Shown here one piece after another: positions 31,673 to 39,006 of a DNA stretch of 51,122 nt; positions within the stretch are counted from its first letter, which is position 1, and each line of letters starts with the position of its first letter. The stretch covers positions 1 through 51,122 of the forward strand of contig NZ_JBKOPS010000018.1 of NCBI RefSeq assembly GCF_047272945.1, written 5' to 3'. Origin of the DNA: Rubrolithibacter danxiaensis. GTDB lineage: Bacteria > Bacteroidota > Bacteroidia > Sphingobacteriales > Sphingobacteriaceae. A program made the translations under genes and the position numbers. The notes below the pieces were generated by a model. The model ran no database searches, was not told the origin of the DNA, and was given only the letters and a program-made list of their open reading frames with translations.

Positions 31673-33220
31673 ATGAAATTGAAGAATCATATCCTTCTTA
31701 TAGCCCTTTTATTGCCTGCTTTCAGTGCATCTGCCCAGTACGCTGAGGATGCCCTGAGATTTTCGCAGGCTGAACAGGGTGCAACCGCTCGTTTTAAAGC
31801 CTTAGGTAATGCACAAACTGCACTCGGAGGTGATTTAAGCTCCCTGTCCGGAAACCCTGCTGGTTTAGGGCTTTTCACCAAATCAGATATCAGTTTATCT
31901 TTAGATTTTAACAACAGCAATCTTACCGGCAGTTACTTTAATCAAAACTCCAGCGCTCAATTAGATAAATTAGGACTTACTCAACTGGGAGCCGTATGGC
32001 ACAGTGCCGTCAGAAAATCAAGAGGAAGCGATTTAAATACCGGCTGGCTTAGTTTCAATTTTGGAATCGGCTATAACAAGACTAACAATTTTAATACAAC
32101 GATGAGTTATGCAGGAGTAAATTCCCGAAGCTCCTTCGCAGATTTTCTTGCAGACAATGGCAATATCGTTCCGTTCTCTGAGGGCGACTTAACTGATATG
32201 GCTTATCAGAATTACCTTATTGATTACGACGACAGCAATTCTGTGTACAACGGTTACTTTCCTACCGTTGATATAAACGGACAACAAAGTAACGTGGTTT
32301 ATCGCACAGGATCTCAATCTGAGGTAAACTTTGCTTTTGGTGCAAACTACAGCAATAAATTCTACATAGGCGCTTCCCTTGGGCTTACTTCATTAACCTA
32401 TAACGCTGACCGGGAATTTATAGAAAGCGGACTTACATTAAGAGAAACGGATTTTCCTGATTATCTAACAATAAGCAACGCGTTGAGGAATTATTTGGAT
32501 GCCCCTTATTCATTATCCTATCATTCCAGCCAGATAACAGAAGGATCAGGAGTAAATGCTAAACTGGGTTTCATCTATCGTCCCACTGGCAACATCAGAA
32601 TTGGTGCAACTATTGCAACGCCTACCTGGTATTCAATAGACGACTCTTATGCAGAAGGCCTTAACACGCGTTATACCCTTGGTAATAACAGTCCTTCAAA
32701 TCCTGCTCCAAATCTTGATGATGCAGTTTACGATTATAATTACAACTTGCGCACCCCTTATAAAATAAACGGAGGCTTAGCATTAATTTTTGGCCAGGGT
32801 TTAATTTCCGGCGATGTTGAATACGTTGATTATGCTTCCATGCATTTTTCTTCAAATGAGAATTCAACAACTACCAGTGTAAATGATGACATACGTACTA
32901 ATTATCAGTCTGCAGTTAATTTCCGTGTAGGTGGAGAGTATAAAGTGAATAACCTGTATCTGAGAGCGGGATACAACACCCAGGGCAATCCTTATAAAAA
33001 TTCAGATTTTTCCAGCACTGCTGTTTCCGGAGGATTGGGTTATAGAATGAACAACTTCTATATTGATGCCACTTACGTTAACAGCACCAGGAAGTTTACT
33101 GATAAACCCTATACCATATCAGAAGACTATCTTTATTTTCAGGATACAGGAAGCGGAGACATTGCTTCAATAAAAAACAATACAAACGGTGTATTTTTAA
33201 CAATAGGCACCCGTTTTTAA
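31673..33220 (+). CDS. OmpP1/FadL-family outer-membrane protein
   Basis: A 515-aa outer-membrane barrel with a signal peptide ending 'SASAQ'. The opening 'EDALRFSQAEQGATARFKAL' and 'GNAQTALGGDLSSLSGNPAG' match the FadL/TodX-related family seen widely in Bacteroidota, where the N-terminal hatch carries the NPAG turn. Many beta-strands follow and it ends 'GVFLTIGTRF', the terminal Phe expected for BAM targeting. Members take up hydrophobic compounds; the ligand here is unknown. Its gene follows the Tyr-rich lipoprotein gene closely. Confidence 0.85.
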   Translation: MKLKNHILLIALLLPAFSASAQYAEDALRFSQAEQGATARFKALGNAQTALGGDLSSLSGNPAGLGLFTKSDISLSLDFNNSNLTGSYFNQNSSAQLDKLGLTQLGAVWHSAVRKSRGSDLNTGWLSFNFGIGYNKTNNFNTTMSYAGVNSRSSFADFLADNGNIVPFSEGDLTDMAYQNYLIDYDDSNSVYNGYFPTVDINGQQSNVVYRTGSQSEVNFAFGANYSNKFYIGASLGLTSLTYNADREFIESGLTLRETDFPDYLTISNALRNYLDAPYSLSYHSSQITEGSGVNAKLGFIYRPTGNIRIGATIATPTWYSIDDSYAEGLNTRYTLGNNSPSNPAPNLDDAVYDYNYNLRTPYKINGGLALIFGQGLISGDVEYVDYASMHFSSNENSTTTSVNDDIRTNYQSAVNFRVGGEYKVNNLYLRAGYNTQGNPYKNSDFSSTAVSGGLGYRMNNFYIDATYVNSTRKFTDKPYTISEDYLYFQDTGSGDIASIKNNTNGVFLTIGTRF

Positions 33221-33235
33221 ATAAAATAACTTAAT

Positions 33236-33264
33236 AAAAAAGGATCGCCAAGCGATCCTTTTTT
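33236..33264. terminator. Bidirectional terminator after FadL-like gene
   Basis: A 13-bp stem (five As, AGGATCGC, 3-nt loop, GCGATCCT, T-run) between convergent stops at 33220 and 33273. A textbook intrinsic terminator working both ways. Confidence 0.9.
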
Positions 33265-33272
33265 ATTAACCC

Positions 33273-35111
33273 TTAAATCACTCCGAATAAAGAACCACCC
33301 TTCTCCCCCAGCCTGTCCACTCTTTTTTCTACAGCCGGATCTTTAATTAATTCCGGAGCGTGATGAGGTTTCTTTCTCGCGTCAATAACCAGCGGGCCTG
33401 TGCAACCCCAGTGCTTATGTTCAATAAAACTACCAATTCCATGAACATCATGTGAAGGATTGCTTTTAGTAAACGTAACCCATAAAAAATTATTGACCGA
33501 TGCGGAAGTAAAACCAGCATTATCACAGAGAACAATCAGTGGAAAGCCACTTAAGTCCATGTTTTTCAAATTGTCAGTAAGTGTGGCAATCTCTTTTTTC
33601 GTTTGCTCTGCATTGCTGTATACCGCTGTTTCTACAGCAAGGATGCCAGGCATTACAAGTTTAATGTTCGAAACAGAATCAGGCATAGAAAACGCCTCTG
33701 GTATGTCCTTCCAAAGTTCCCGTTTCTTTTCTCCTGCTACTGCAAAAGCCACTTTAGAACCTGAATTTAAGTCAGTACCGCTGTAATCAAGCGTATCAAT
33801 AGTAGCTTTTGTATAAAAATGCAGGTCCCTGGTGAGGTCAATTCGCTCCAGCACATGCTGCAAAAAATCAGGAACATTATAAATATTCAAACCGGGGTTA
33901 TCTTCTTTAGCAACAATAAAAAGATATTTGGCGAGACTTAACTGGCCTTTACCAAGAATATGATTTGCAATAGTTAATATTTCCTGCGGTCGCCGTTCTT
34001 TTATATAAGGAGTGTAACGCTCACTGCCGATAGCAAAAAGAAGGGGATGAACGCCTGCTGCATCTACTGCATGAACTTCGTGTAAACCCGGAATTTCACT
34101 TGGTATGGCTGATCCGGTTATCTCATGAATCAATGCTCCGAAACTGGTATCTTCCTGCGGCGGCCTTCCAACCACAGTAAAAGACCATATTGGATTTTTA
34201 CGGTGATAAACACGGTGCACGTTCATTAAAGGAAAATCATGTTTAAGGCTATAATATCCAAGATGATCGCCAAAAGGTCCTTCCGGCTTAACCTTGTGTG
34301 GATAAACAGTACCGGTAATTACAAAATCGGCGTCAGAAGAGATACAAAAGCCTTCTTCATCGTAAAAATACCTGAATCGCCTGTTGCCCAATGCACCGGC
34401 AAAGGTTAACTCGGATAAGCCTTCAGGTAAAGGCATTACAGCTGCTAAAGGATGCGACGGCGGCCCTCCTACAAAAATACTTACCTTTAAAGGCTCTCCT
34501 TTAGCATTTGCTTTAGACTGGTGTACTCCGATACCCCGGTGAAGCTGGTAGTGCAGTCCTATTTCCTTATTTATTTCATATTCATTACCTGATAGCTGAA
34601 TGCGATACATACCTAAATTCGCATTCATAATACCCGGTTTATCTGCATCTTCTGTATAAACTTGAGGCATCGTGATAAATGCACCTCCATCTTGTGGCCA
34701 GTTTACAATTTGGGGAAGTTCAGAAATGGTAGTACGTCCGAAGTTGATTGGCGCATTCAGCTTACTTTTAAGCGGAAGGGCAGAAAAAGCAGCTAGGCCT
34801 GCATTAAAATATTTAAAAGGATTTTTAATTGCTTTAAGCGGATCGTTCTTTAAATCCACTAAAACCTTAATCTTTTCCAACGTATCTCTAAAAATGAACC
34901 GGGACCTGTCAATAGTGCCAAATAAATTGGATACAGCAGGAAATCTGCTTCCTTTTATGTTCTCGAAAAAAATTGCCGGCCCCTGGTTTTCAAATACCCG
35001 TAAATGTATCGAAGCCATCTCCAGGTATGGATCTACTTCTTCTCTGATTCTGATTAAATGTCCGTTCTTTTCAAGATCAAGAATACAGGATTCTAAACTT
35101 TTATAAGCCAT
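33273..35111 (-). CDS. UbiD-family decarboxylase (menaquinone biosynthesis type)
   Basis: A 612-aa UbiD-family enzyme, the long form common in Bacteroidota and assigned to futalosine-pathway or general menaquinone decarboxylation. It uses prenylated FMN. Features: 'GHLIRIREEVDPYLEMASIH' at the start, 'QGPAIFFENIKGSRFP', 'GTTISELPQIVNWPQDGG'-like block, 'HYQLHRGIGVHQSKA', 'VSIFVGGPPSHPLAA', 'GPFGDHLGYYSLKHDFPLMN' (active-site Glu region) and 'GCTGPLVIDARKKPHHAPEL'. No ubiX partner is visible in the window. Start ATG at 35109-35111. Confidence 0.88.
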   Translation of the reverse strand: MAYKSLESCILDLEKNGHLIRIREEVDPYLEMASIHLRVFENQGPAIFFENIKGSRFPAVSNLFGTIDRSRFIFRDTLEKIKVLVDLKNDPLKAIKNPFKYFNAGLAAFSALPLKSKLNAPINFGRTTISELPQIVNWPQDGGAFITMPQVYTEDADKPGIMNANLGMYRIQLSGNEYEINKEIGLHYQLHRGIGVHQSKANAKGEPLKVSIFVGGPPSHPLAAVMPLPEGLSELTFAGALGNRRFRYFYDEEGFCISSDADFVITGTVYPHKVKPEGPFGDHLGYYSLKHDFPLMNVHRVYHRKNPIWSFTVVGRPPQEDTSFGALIHEITGSAIPSEIPGLHEVHAVDAAGVHPLLFAIGSERYTPYIKERRPQEILTIANHILGKGQLSLAKYLFIVAKEDNPGLNIYNVPDFLQHVLERIDLTRDLHFYTKATIDTLDYSGTDLNSGSKVAFAVAGEKKRELWKDIPEAFSMPDSVSNIKLVMPGILAVETAVYSNAEQTKKEIATLTDNLKNMDLSGFPLIVLCDNAGFTSASVNNFLWVTFTKSNPSHDVHGIGSFIEHKHWGCTGPLVIDARKKPHHAPELIKDPAVEKRVDRLGEKGGSLFGVI

Positions 35112-35210
35112 TAAGGCAAAGGTATTAAAAGTTTATGCGGAAAGAATGAGAGGAAAGAAATTAGAGAAGATGCCTAAAAATGAATAGTTCAATTATAATC
35201 AAAACGAAGT

Positions 35211-35235
35211 ATTGTGACAATTAATATGTTACAAT
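35211..35235. other. Imperfect palindrome between dps and ubiD-like gene
   Basis: ATTGTGACA, 7 bp, TGTTACAAT: a 9-bp dyad with one mismatch, about 100 bp upstream of the decarboxylase start and 50 bp after the dps stop. It has the size of a dimeric-regulator operator, though a simple 3' hairpin is possible. Confidence 0.3.
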
Positions 35236-35284
35236 CATTTCATTCTTTCGTAATGACTACTCCTTTTCAGGCATCCTTTATTAT

Positions 35285-35764
35285 TTAGCTTTTACCGCAA
35301 AAAGCTCTAAGCATCCAGGTGTTTTTTTCTTTAAATTGCATGAAAGAGTTGATCAGGTCATTTGTTCCGTCATCTCCGTTTGCTGCTGTAGATTCCATTA
35401 TCTCTCTTTCTATTTCAATCAAAGTAGTAAAATCATCCAGAATTGCAGAAACAAGTGCGGTATCTTCCAAACCAACAGTATTAATTTCTTTTATCTGCGA
35501 ATGATTGATATACTCCTGGTACGTACTTAAAGGAGGTTTTCCTAAAGTTAAAATACGTTCGGCAAGTTCATCAATAGATGTTATTGCATTAGTATATAGT
35601 TCTTCAAATTTTGCATGAAGAGAGAAAAAGTTTCTTCCTTTCACATTCCAGTGGCAGCCTCTCAGCTTTTGATAGTGAATGTGATAATTGGCCAGTAATT
35701 CATTTAGCTGGTCAACAACGGGCTTAACTTTTACTTCTTCCAATCCAATTTCTTCAGCTTTCAT
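35285..35764 (-). CDS. dps: Dps-family ferritin-like DNA-protection protein
   Basis: A 159-aa Dps. It forms a dodecamer that oxidises and stores iron and protects DNA in stress. The inter-subunit ferroxidase ligands are in place: H38 in 'RGCHWNVKGRNFFSLH', H50, E54 in 'KFEELY', D65 and E69 in 'SIDELAERIL'. 'GKPPLSTYQEYINHSQIKE' continues the family pattern. Length is normal. The short gap to the divergent DUF4905-like gene holds its promoter. Confidence 0.95.
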   Translation of the reverse strand: MKAEEIGLEEVKVKPVVDQLNELLANYHIHYQKLRGCHWNVKGRNFFSLHAKFEELYTNAITSIDELAERILTLGKPPLSTYQEYINHSQIKEINTVGLEDTALVSAILDDFTTLIEIEREIMESTAANGDDGTNDLINSFMQFKEKNTWMLRAFCGKS

Positions 35765-35868
35765 AGTTCTAATTTTTTATTAATTAAACCTCTTCCCTTT
35801 CGTATTGTTTGGCTGCTGTTTCTATAATTACATTTCAATTATTTTAACATTTCTACGCTTTATTGCTC

Positions 35869-35876
35869 TATTTTTG
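35869..35876 (+). promoter_or_regulatory. -7 promoter box before DUF4905-like gene
   Basis: TATTTTTG is a perfect TAnnTTTG box. Transcription would begin near 35883, only about 12 nt before the ATG at 35895. This supports that ATG and argues against a TTG start at 35805. No clear -33 TTTG is seen. Confidence 0.5.
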
Positions 35877-35894
35877 CAGCAGTTTAATGAAGCT

Positions 35895-36647
35895 ATGGTA
35901 TTGAGAACCCTTGCGGAAAAATTCAATGGTATAATATGGAAAATCGAAACGGATGCAAGCAGCAGCCATATCGCCATTGAAACCCGCGATGCGGCTTCAA
36001 AAGCTGTACACTTTTCTGCTTTTAATTATGCGACCGGCAAAACACTAATCAGGGAAGTGACTACCGAACACGGGTTTTGGTGGAGTTTAGACAGAATCTA
36101 TAACAATACGGTATTCCTTCATGGATATATGTCTGAAAGTTCACCCGAACATAAAGGAATAATTGCACTTGATATTCATACAGGAGCAATAAAATGGCAG
36201 GTTTTTCACCTCTCATTACACGATATTTCCGAAGAGGGCTTAATTGCGTATAATCCGCTTCTTCAGTTAAAAAAACTACAACTATTGGATTTTGAAACAG
36301 GAGAATATATAAATTCGCCCGATAAACACTATTTACCAGTTACTCGTAACATTGTATTCCCCGATATTGTGAATGGCACTTCACCTTTGCCGGCGTTTAT
36401 TCCTGAAAACATAGCCGGTCCTTTATTTTATACTAAGATCAGTGAAAAGGAATGCTGGTCATTTCATATGCAAGAAGGCGGTTCATTTTCACAGGTATTA
36501 TTAATTTCGTCTGGCGCTGAAATATTGCAGGAGGATATTTTAGCATCCGGAATACAAAAATTAAACCCGGAAGCGTTCTTCATACAACCTGATTATCTTT
36601 TTGCCGTAAAAGGCAGTAATCACGAAATTGTTTGTTATTTATTATAA
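35895..36647 (+). CDS. DUF4905-like protein
   Basis: A 250-aa soluble protein with repeated beta-hairpin patterns resembling a PQQ/WD-like propeller: 'FNGIIWKIETDASSSHIAIE', 'FSAFNYATGKTLIREV', 'GFWWSLDRIYNNTVFLHGYM' and 'GIIALDIHTGAIKWQVFHL'. This matches my recollection of DUF4905, a small Bacteroidota family of about 250 aa with unknown function. No signal peptide is seen when started at 35895. An upstream TTG would add a hydrophobic stretch but overlaps the promoter box. The LysM gene follows 23 bp downstream. Confidence 0.6.
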   Translation: MVLRTLAEKFNGIIWKIETDASSSHIAIETRDAASKAVHFSAFNYATGKTLIREVTTEHGFWWSLDRIYNNTVFLHGYMSESSPEHKGIIALDIHTGAIKWQVFHLSLHDISEEGLIAYNPLLQLKKLQLLDFETGEYINSPDKHYLPVTRNIVFPDIVNGTSPLPAFIPENIAGPLFYTKISEKECWSFHMQEGGSFSQVLLISSGAEILQEDILASGIQKLNPEAFFIQPDYLFAVKGSNHEIVCYLL

Positions 36648-36670
36648 TTATATATATTAACCAGATTTAA

Positions 36671-37552
36671 ATGCAGATACGTTTATTACTTTTTCTTTTA
36701 ACATTCTTATCACTAAAGTCAGTTGCCGCTACCCGTATCGACTCTATCGGAACAGAAAGCAACAATGGAAAAAAAATTATTATTCATAAAATCGAAGCAA
36801 AGGAAACCTATTATTCTTTAGGCAGGAAATACCATGTTTCCCCCAAGGATATAATCAGTTTTAATAACAATACCGCCTTACATATCGGCACCATTATAAA
36901 AGTCCCTACCGAGCGTCCGTATACCGCAGCTTCTTCATCTGTTCCGGCCAACATTCCTTCGCAAATAGCCGAAGATCCTCTGATTGATTATAAAGTAGGT
37001 CCTAAAGAAACATTGTTTGCTATTGCAAAAAGATTTGGCACCACCATAGAAGAAATAAAAAAATTAAATCATCTTAAAAGTAATTCTTTAAGCATAGGGC
37101 AGCTTATTAAAGTTCCGGGAAAAAGTTCGGATACACCTCCTAAAAAAGAAGAAAGTAAACCTACCGTAGTTTACGTACCAACCACTACCGTGCAGGACAA
37201 TACCGTTGTAGCCGATAATGACAGTACAGATTCTGACAAACAGCGGGTGCACACAAACCGTTATGGACTACGTGAAATTGATGAACGCGGAGTAGCCGTA
37301 TGGATTGCAGACGAAAATCTGGACAGTACTAAAATGCTTGTGCTGCATCGTACGGCACCTGTGGGCACTATCATTAAAATTACAAATCCAATGACCGACA
37401 GAAGTACTTTTGCAAAAGTGGTAGGACGGTTTACTGAAAATGAAACTACAAAAGATGTTGTAATCGTTGTTACAAAAGCCACTGCCGATCTTTTAGGTGC
37501 TTTAGATAAAAGATTTCAGGTGAGCTTAGTGTACGGCGTTCCAAATGAATAA
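36671..37552 (+). CDS. LysM and double-psi beta-barrel cell-wall protein
   Basis: A 293-aa exported protein: signal peptide 1-20, LysM repeats at about 37-79 ('HKIEAKETYYSLGRKYHVSP') and 106-149 ('DYKVGPKETLFAIAKRFGTT'), a Thr/Val linker, then a C-terminal RlpA-like double-psi barrel (about 195-290; 'GVAVWIADENLDSTKMLVLH', 'APVGTIIKITNPMTDRSTFA'). LysM binds peptidoglycan; the barrel may bind or cleave glycan, but the catalytic Asp/His of lytic RlpA is not obvious. Its last 8 bp overlap the udk start (ATGAATAA), so the two are translationally coupled. Confidence 0.85.
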   Translation: MQIRLLLFLLTFLSLKSVAATRIDSIGTESNNGKKIIIHKIEAKETYYSLGRKYHVSPKDIISFNNNTALHIGTIIKVPTERPYTAASSSVPANIPSQIAEDPLIDYKVGPKETLFAIAKRFGTTIEEIKKLNHLKSNSLSIGQLIKVPGKSSDTPPKKEESKPTVVYVPTTTVQDNTVVADNDSTDSDKQRVHTNRYGLREIDERGVAVWIADENLDSTKMLVLHRTAPVGTIIKITNPMTDRSTFAKVVGRFTENETTKDVVIVVTKATADLLGALDKRFQVSLVYGVPNE

Positions 37553-38180
37553 ACCTTTTATTATTGGCATTACAGGGGGAAGCGGTTCAGGAAAAACATT
37601 TTTCCTGAATTGCTTCCTTCATCATTTTAAAAAATCAGAAATAACTCTTATTTCACAGGATGACTATTATATTCCGGTAGGAGACTTAAGTGCAGAAGAA
37701 AATAAACTTTATAATTTCGACCTTCCTTCCGCTATTGACCAGGAGCATTTCATTGCAGACGTATTGAAGTTAATAAAAGGAGAAAAAGTTCAAAAACAAC
37801 AGTATACCTTTAATAATCCTGCGGCAAAATCTAAAACGCTTGAAATATTTCCTGCACCAATTCTAATAATAGAAGGATTATTTATTCTTTATATTGAAAA
37901 AATCGCTTCTCTTCTTGACCTTACTATTTTTATTGATGCTGATAACGACATTGCATTACAACGACGTTTAGAACGGGATAAAACAGAAAGAGGTTATTCC
38001 CATGAAGATATTTTGTACAAATGGATAAACCATGTTGTCCCCGCCTATGAAGAATTTCTGCTTCCCTATAAAAGTACCTGTCATACGGTAATTCAGAACA
38101 ATGCACAATCGGAGCAGTATCTTATAGAATTATCGGAAAATATCTCTAAAGAGCTTAAAAAGCGGATTACGTCATTGTAA
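37545..38180 (+). CDS. udk: Uridine kinase
   Basis: A 211-aa P-loop kinase that phosphorylates uridine or cytidine in pyrimidine salvage. Walker A 'GITGGSGSGKTFFLN' is near residue 9, 'LISQDDYY' gives the substrate Asp, 'NFDLPSAIDQEHF' and 'IIEGLFILY' follow, and 'RLERDKTERGYSHEDILYKW' is the lid region. It overlaps the LysM gene by 8 bp. Its final residues and stop codon lie inside the left end of a dispersed palindromic repeat (copy A), so the natural C-terminus may have been altered slightly by the insertion. Confidence 0.9.
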   Translation: MNKPFIIGITGGSGSGKTFFLNCFLHHFKKSEITLISQDDYYIPVGDLSAEENKLYNFDLPSAIDQEHFIADVLKLIKGEKVQKQQYTFNNPAAKSKTLEIFPAPILIIEGLFILYIEKIASLLDLTIFIDADNDIALQRRLERDKTERGYSHEDILYKWINHVVPAYEEFLLPYKSTCHTVIQNNAQSEQYLIELSENISKELKKRITSL

Positions 38181-38282
38181 GACAGAGATTGATGAGTTCG
38201 GAGTGTCGAAACATCTCTACGTTTCTTGCTTAAGTTTTAAGGTCTGTATGATAAGGATTGCTTCGCTGCGCTCGTGATGACG
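38170..38282. repeat. Palindromic dispersed repeat, copy A
   Basis: A roughly 113-bp element whose left end resembles CGTCATTGCGAGACAG and whose right end is near its complement. The inner arms GTCGAAxCATCTCT and GGATTGCTTCGCTG form a degenerate second dyad. It is more diverged than copy B. The left end overlaps the last codons and stop of udk. Confidence 0.85.
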
Positions 38283-38315
38283 GATAAAGCTAATTTATAC
38301 AAGACGAATCTGTCC

Positions 38316-38420
38316 CGTCATTGCGAGACAGGGATGGATTGAGTTGGAGGTGTCGAAGCAATCTCTATGTTTCTTCTTTGATTGTATAATAGAGATTGCT
38401 TCGCTGCGCTCACAATGAGG
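38316..38420. repeat. Palindromic dispersed repeat, copy B
   Basis: A 105-bp element in the same orientation as copies A and C. Outer arms: CGTCATTGCGAG and CTCACAATGAGG. Inner arms are a perfect 15-bp inverted repeat, CGAAGCAATCTCTAT (38354-38368) and its complement (38389-38403), with a 20-nt T-rich loop. It is 52 bp downstream of the GIY-YIG stop codon. Confidence 0.92.
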
Positions 38421-38472
38421 GGATAAAATCAGTTAATTCAAAAAATGAACATACTGCGGAAATAACAGGGTT

Positions 38473-38763
38473 CTATAATTCATGAAATAAATCTTTCCAT
38501 TCAGGATTAAGCGAATAAATTAGCTCAACTTTCTTTTTTCTGCTTCCTGACTTAATTTGCTTTTCACCTGCGATAGCTTCTTCAATAGTAGAATAAAACC
38601 GATAATATACTAATAAGGTACAATTATACTTTGCAGTAAAACTATTAGAATAGAAATGAGCTTTATGTTGAGATACTCTTGATAATAAATCAGATGTAAC
38701 CCCTGTATAAAGAGTTGTCCGATTTTTATTAGTCATAATGTAAACACATCCTCCCCTTTCCAT
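38473..38763 (-). CDS. Small GIY-YIG nuclease-family protein
   Basis: A 96-aa single-domain GIY-YIG protein. The core reads 'GCVYIMTNKNRTTLYTGVTS' (VYI and LYTG in place of GIY and YIG), with the catalytic Arg in 'LLSRVSQHK', the metal Glu in 'AIAGEKQIKSGSRKKKVELI' and the closing 'NPEWKDLFHEL'. Key residues Tyr, Arg and Glu are kept, so nuclease activity is plausible. Stand-alone proteins of this size are very common in Bacteroidota and their role is unclear. Here it sits alone between repeat copies B and C (52 bp and 82 bp away), suggesting a link with those elements. Confidence 0.9.
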   Translation of the reverse strand: MERGGCVYIMTNKNRTTLYTGVTSDLLSRVSQHKAHFYSNSFTAKYNCTLLVYYRFYSTIEEAIAGEKQIKSGSRKKKVELIYSLNPEWKDLFHEL

Positions 38764-38845
38764 AAACGAATATATAAATTAGCTCAATATTATACGTATA
38801 CTCTTAGTTGAACTGAAATTACTACCTACGGCTACGAACCAATCA

Positions 38846-38956
38846 CGTTATTTCGAGACAGAAAGATGGACTAAGCTTAGGTGTCGAAGCAACCTCTTCG
38901 TTTCTTTTTTTAGTTCTCCCTTTACGATACAGATTGCTTCGCTAGCTCGCAATGAC
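38846..38956. repeat. Palindromic dispersed repeat, copy C
   Basis: A 111-bp element in the same orientation. Left end CGTTATTTCGAGACAG is decayed; right end CTCGCAATGACG is consensus-like. Inner arms GTCGAAGCAACCTCT and AGATTGCTTCGCT remain complementary over most of their length. It lies upstream of the GIY-YIG start and 50 bp beyond the mutS2 stop. Confidence 0.9.
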
Positions 38957-39006
38957 GAAGAAAGCGAATTCCGGCAACCTAACCTACGATAAAAATCCGT
39001 TATAAA

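Noticed and set aside
35805..35894. Upstream TTG start for the DUF4905-like protein
   Set aside because: The extension crosses a perfect TAnnTTTG promoter box; the ATG at 35895 fits both promoter and family length.
38170..38956. CRISPR array
   Set aside because: The repeats are about 110 bp, degenerate and unevenly spaced (146 and 530 bp start to start), with no uniform spacers and no cas genes.
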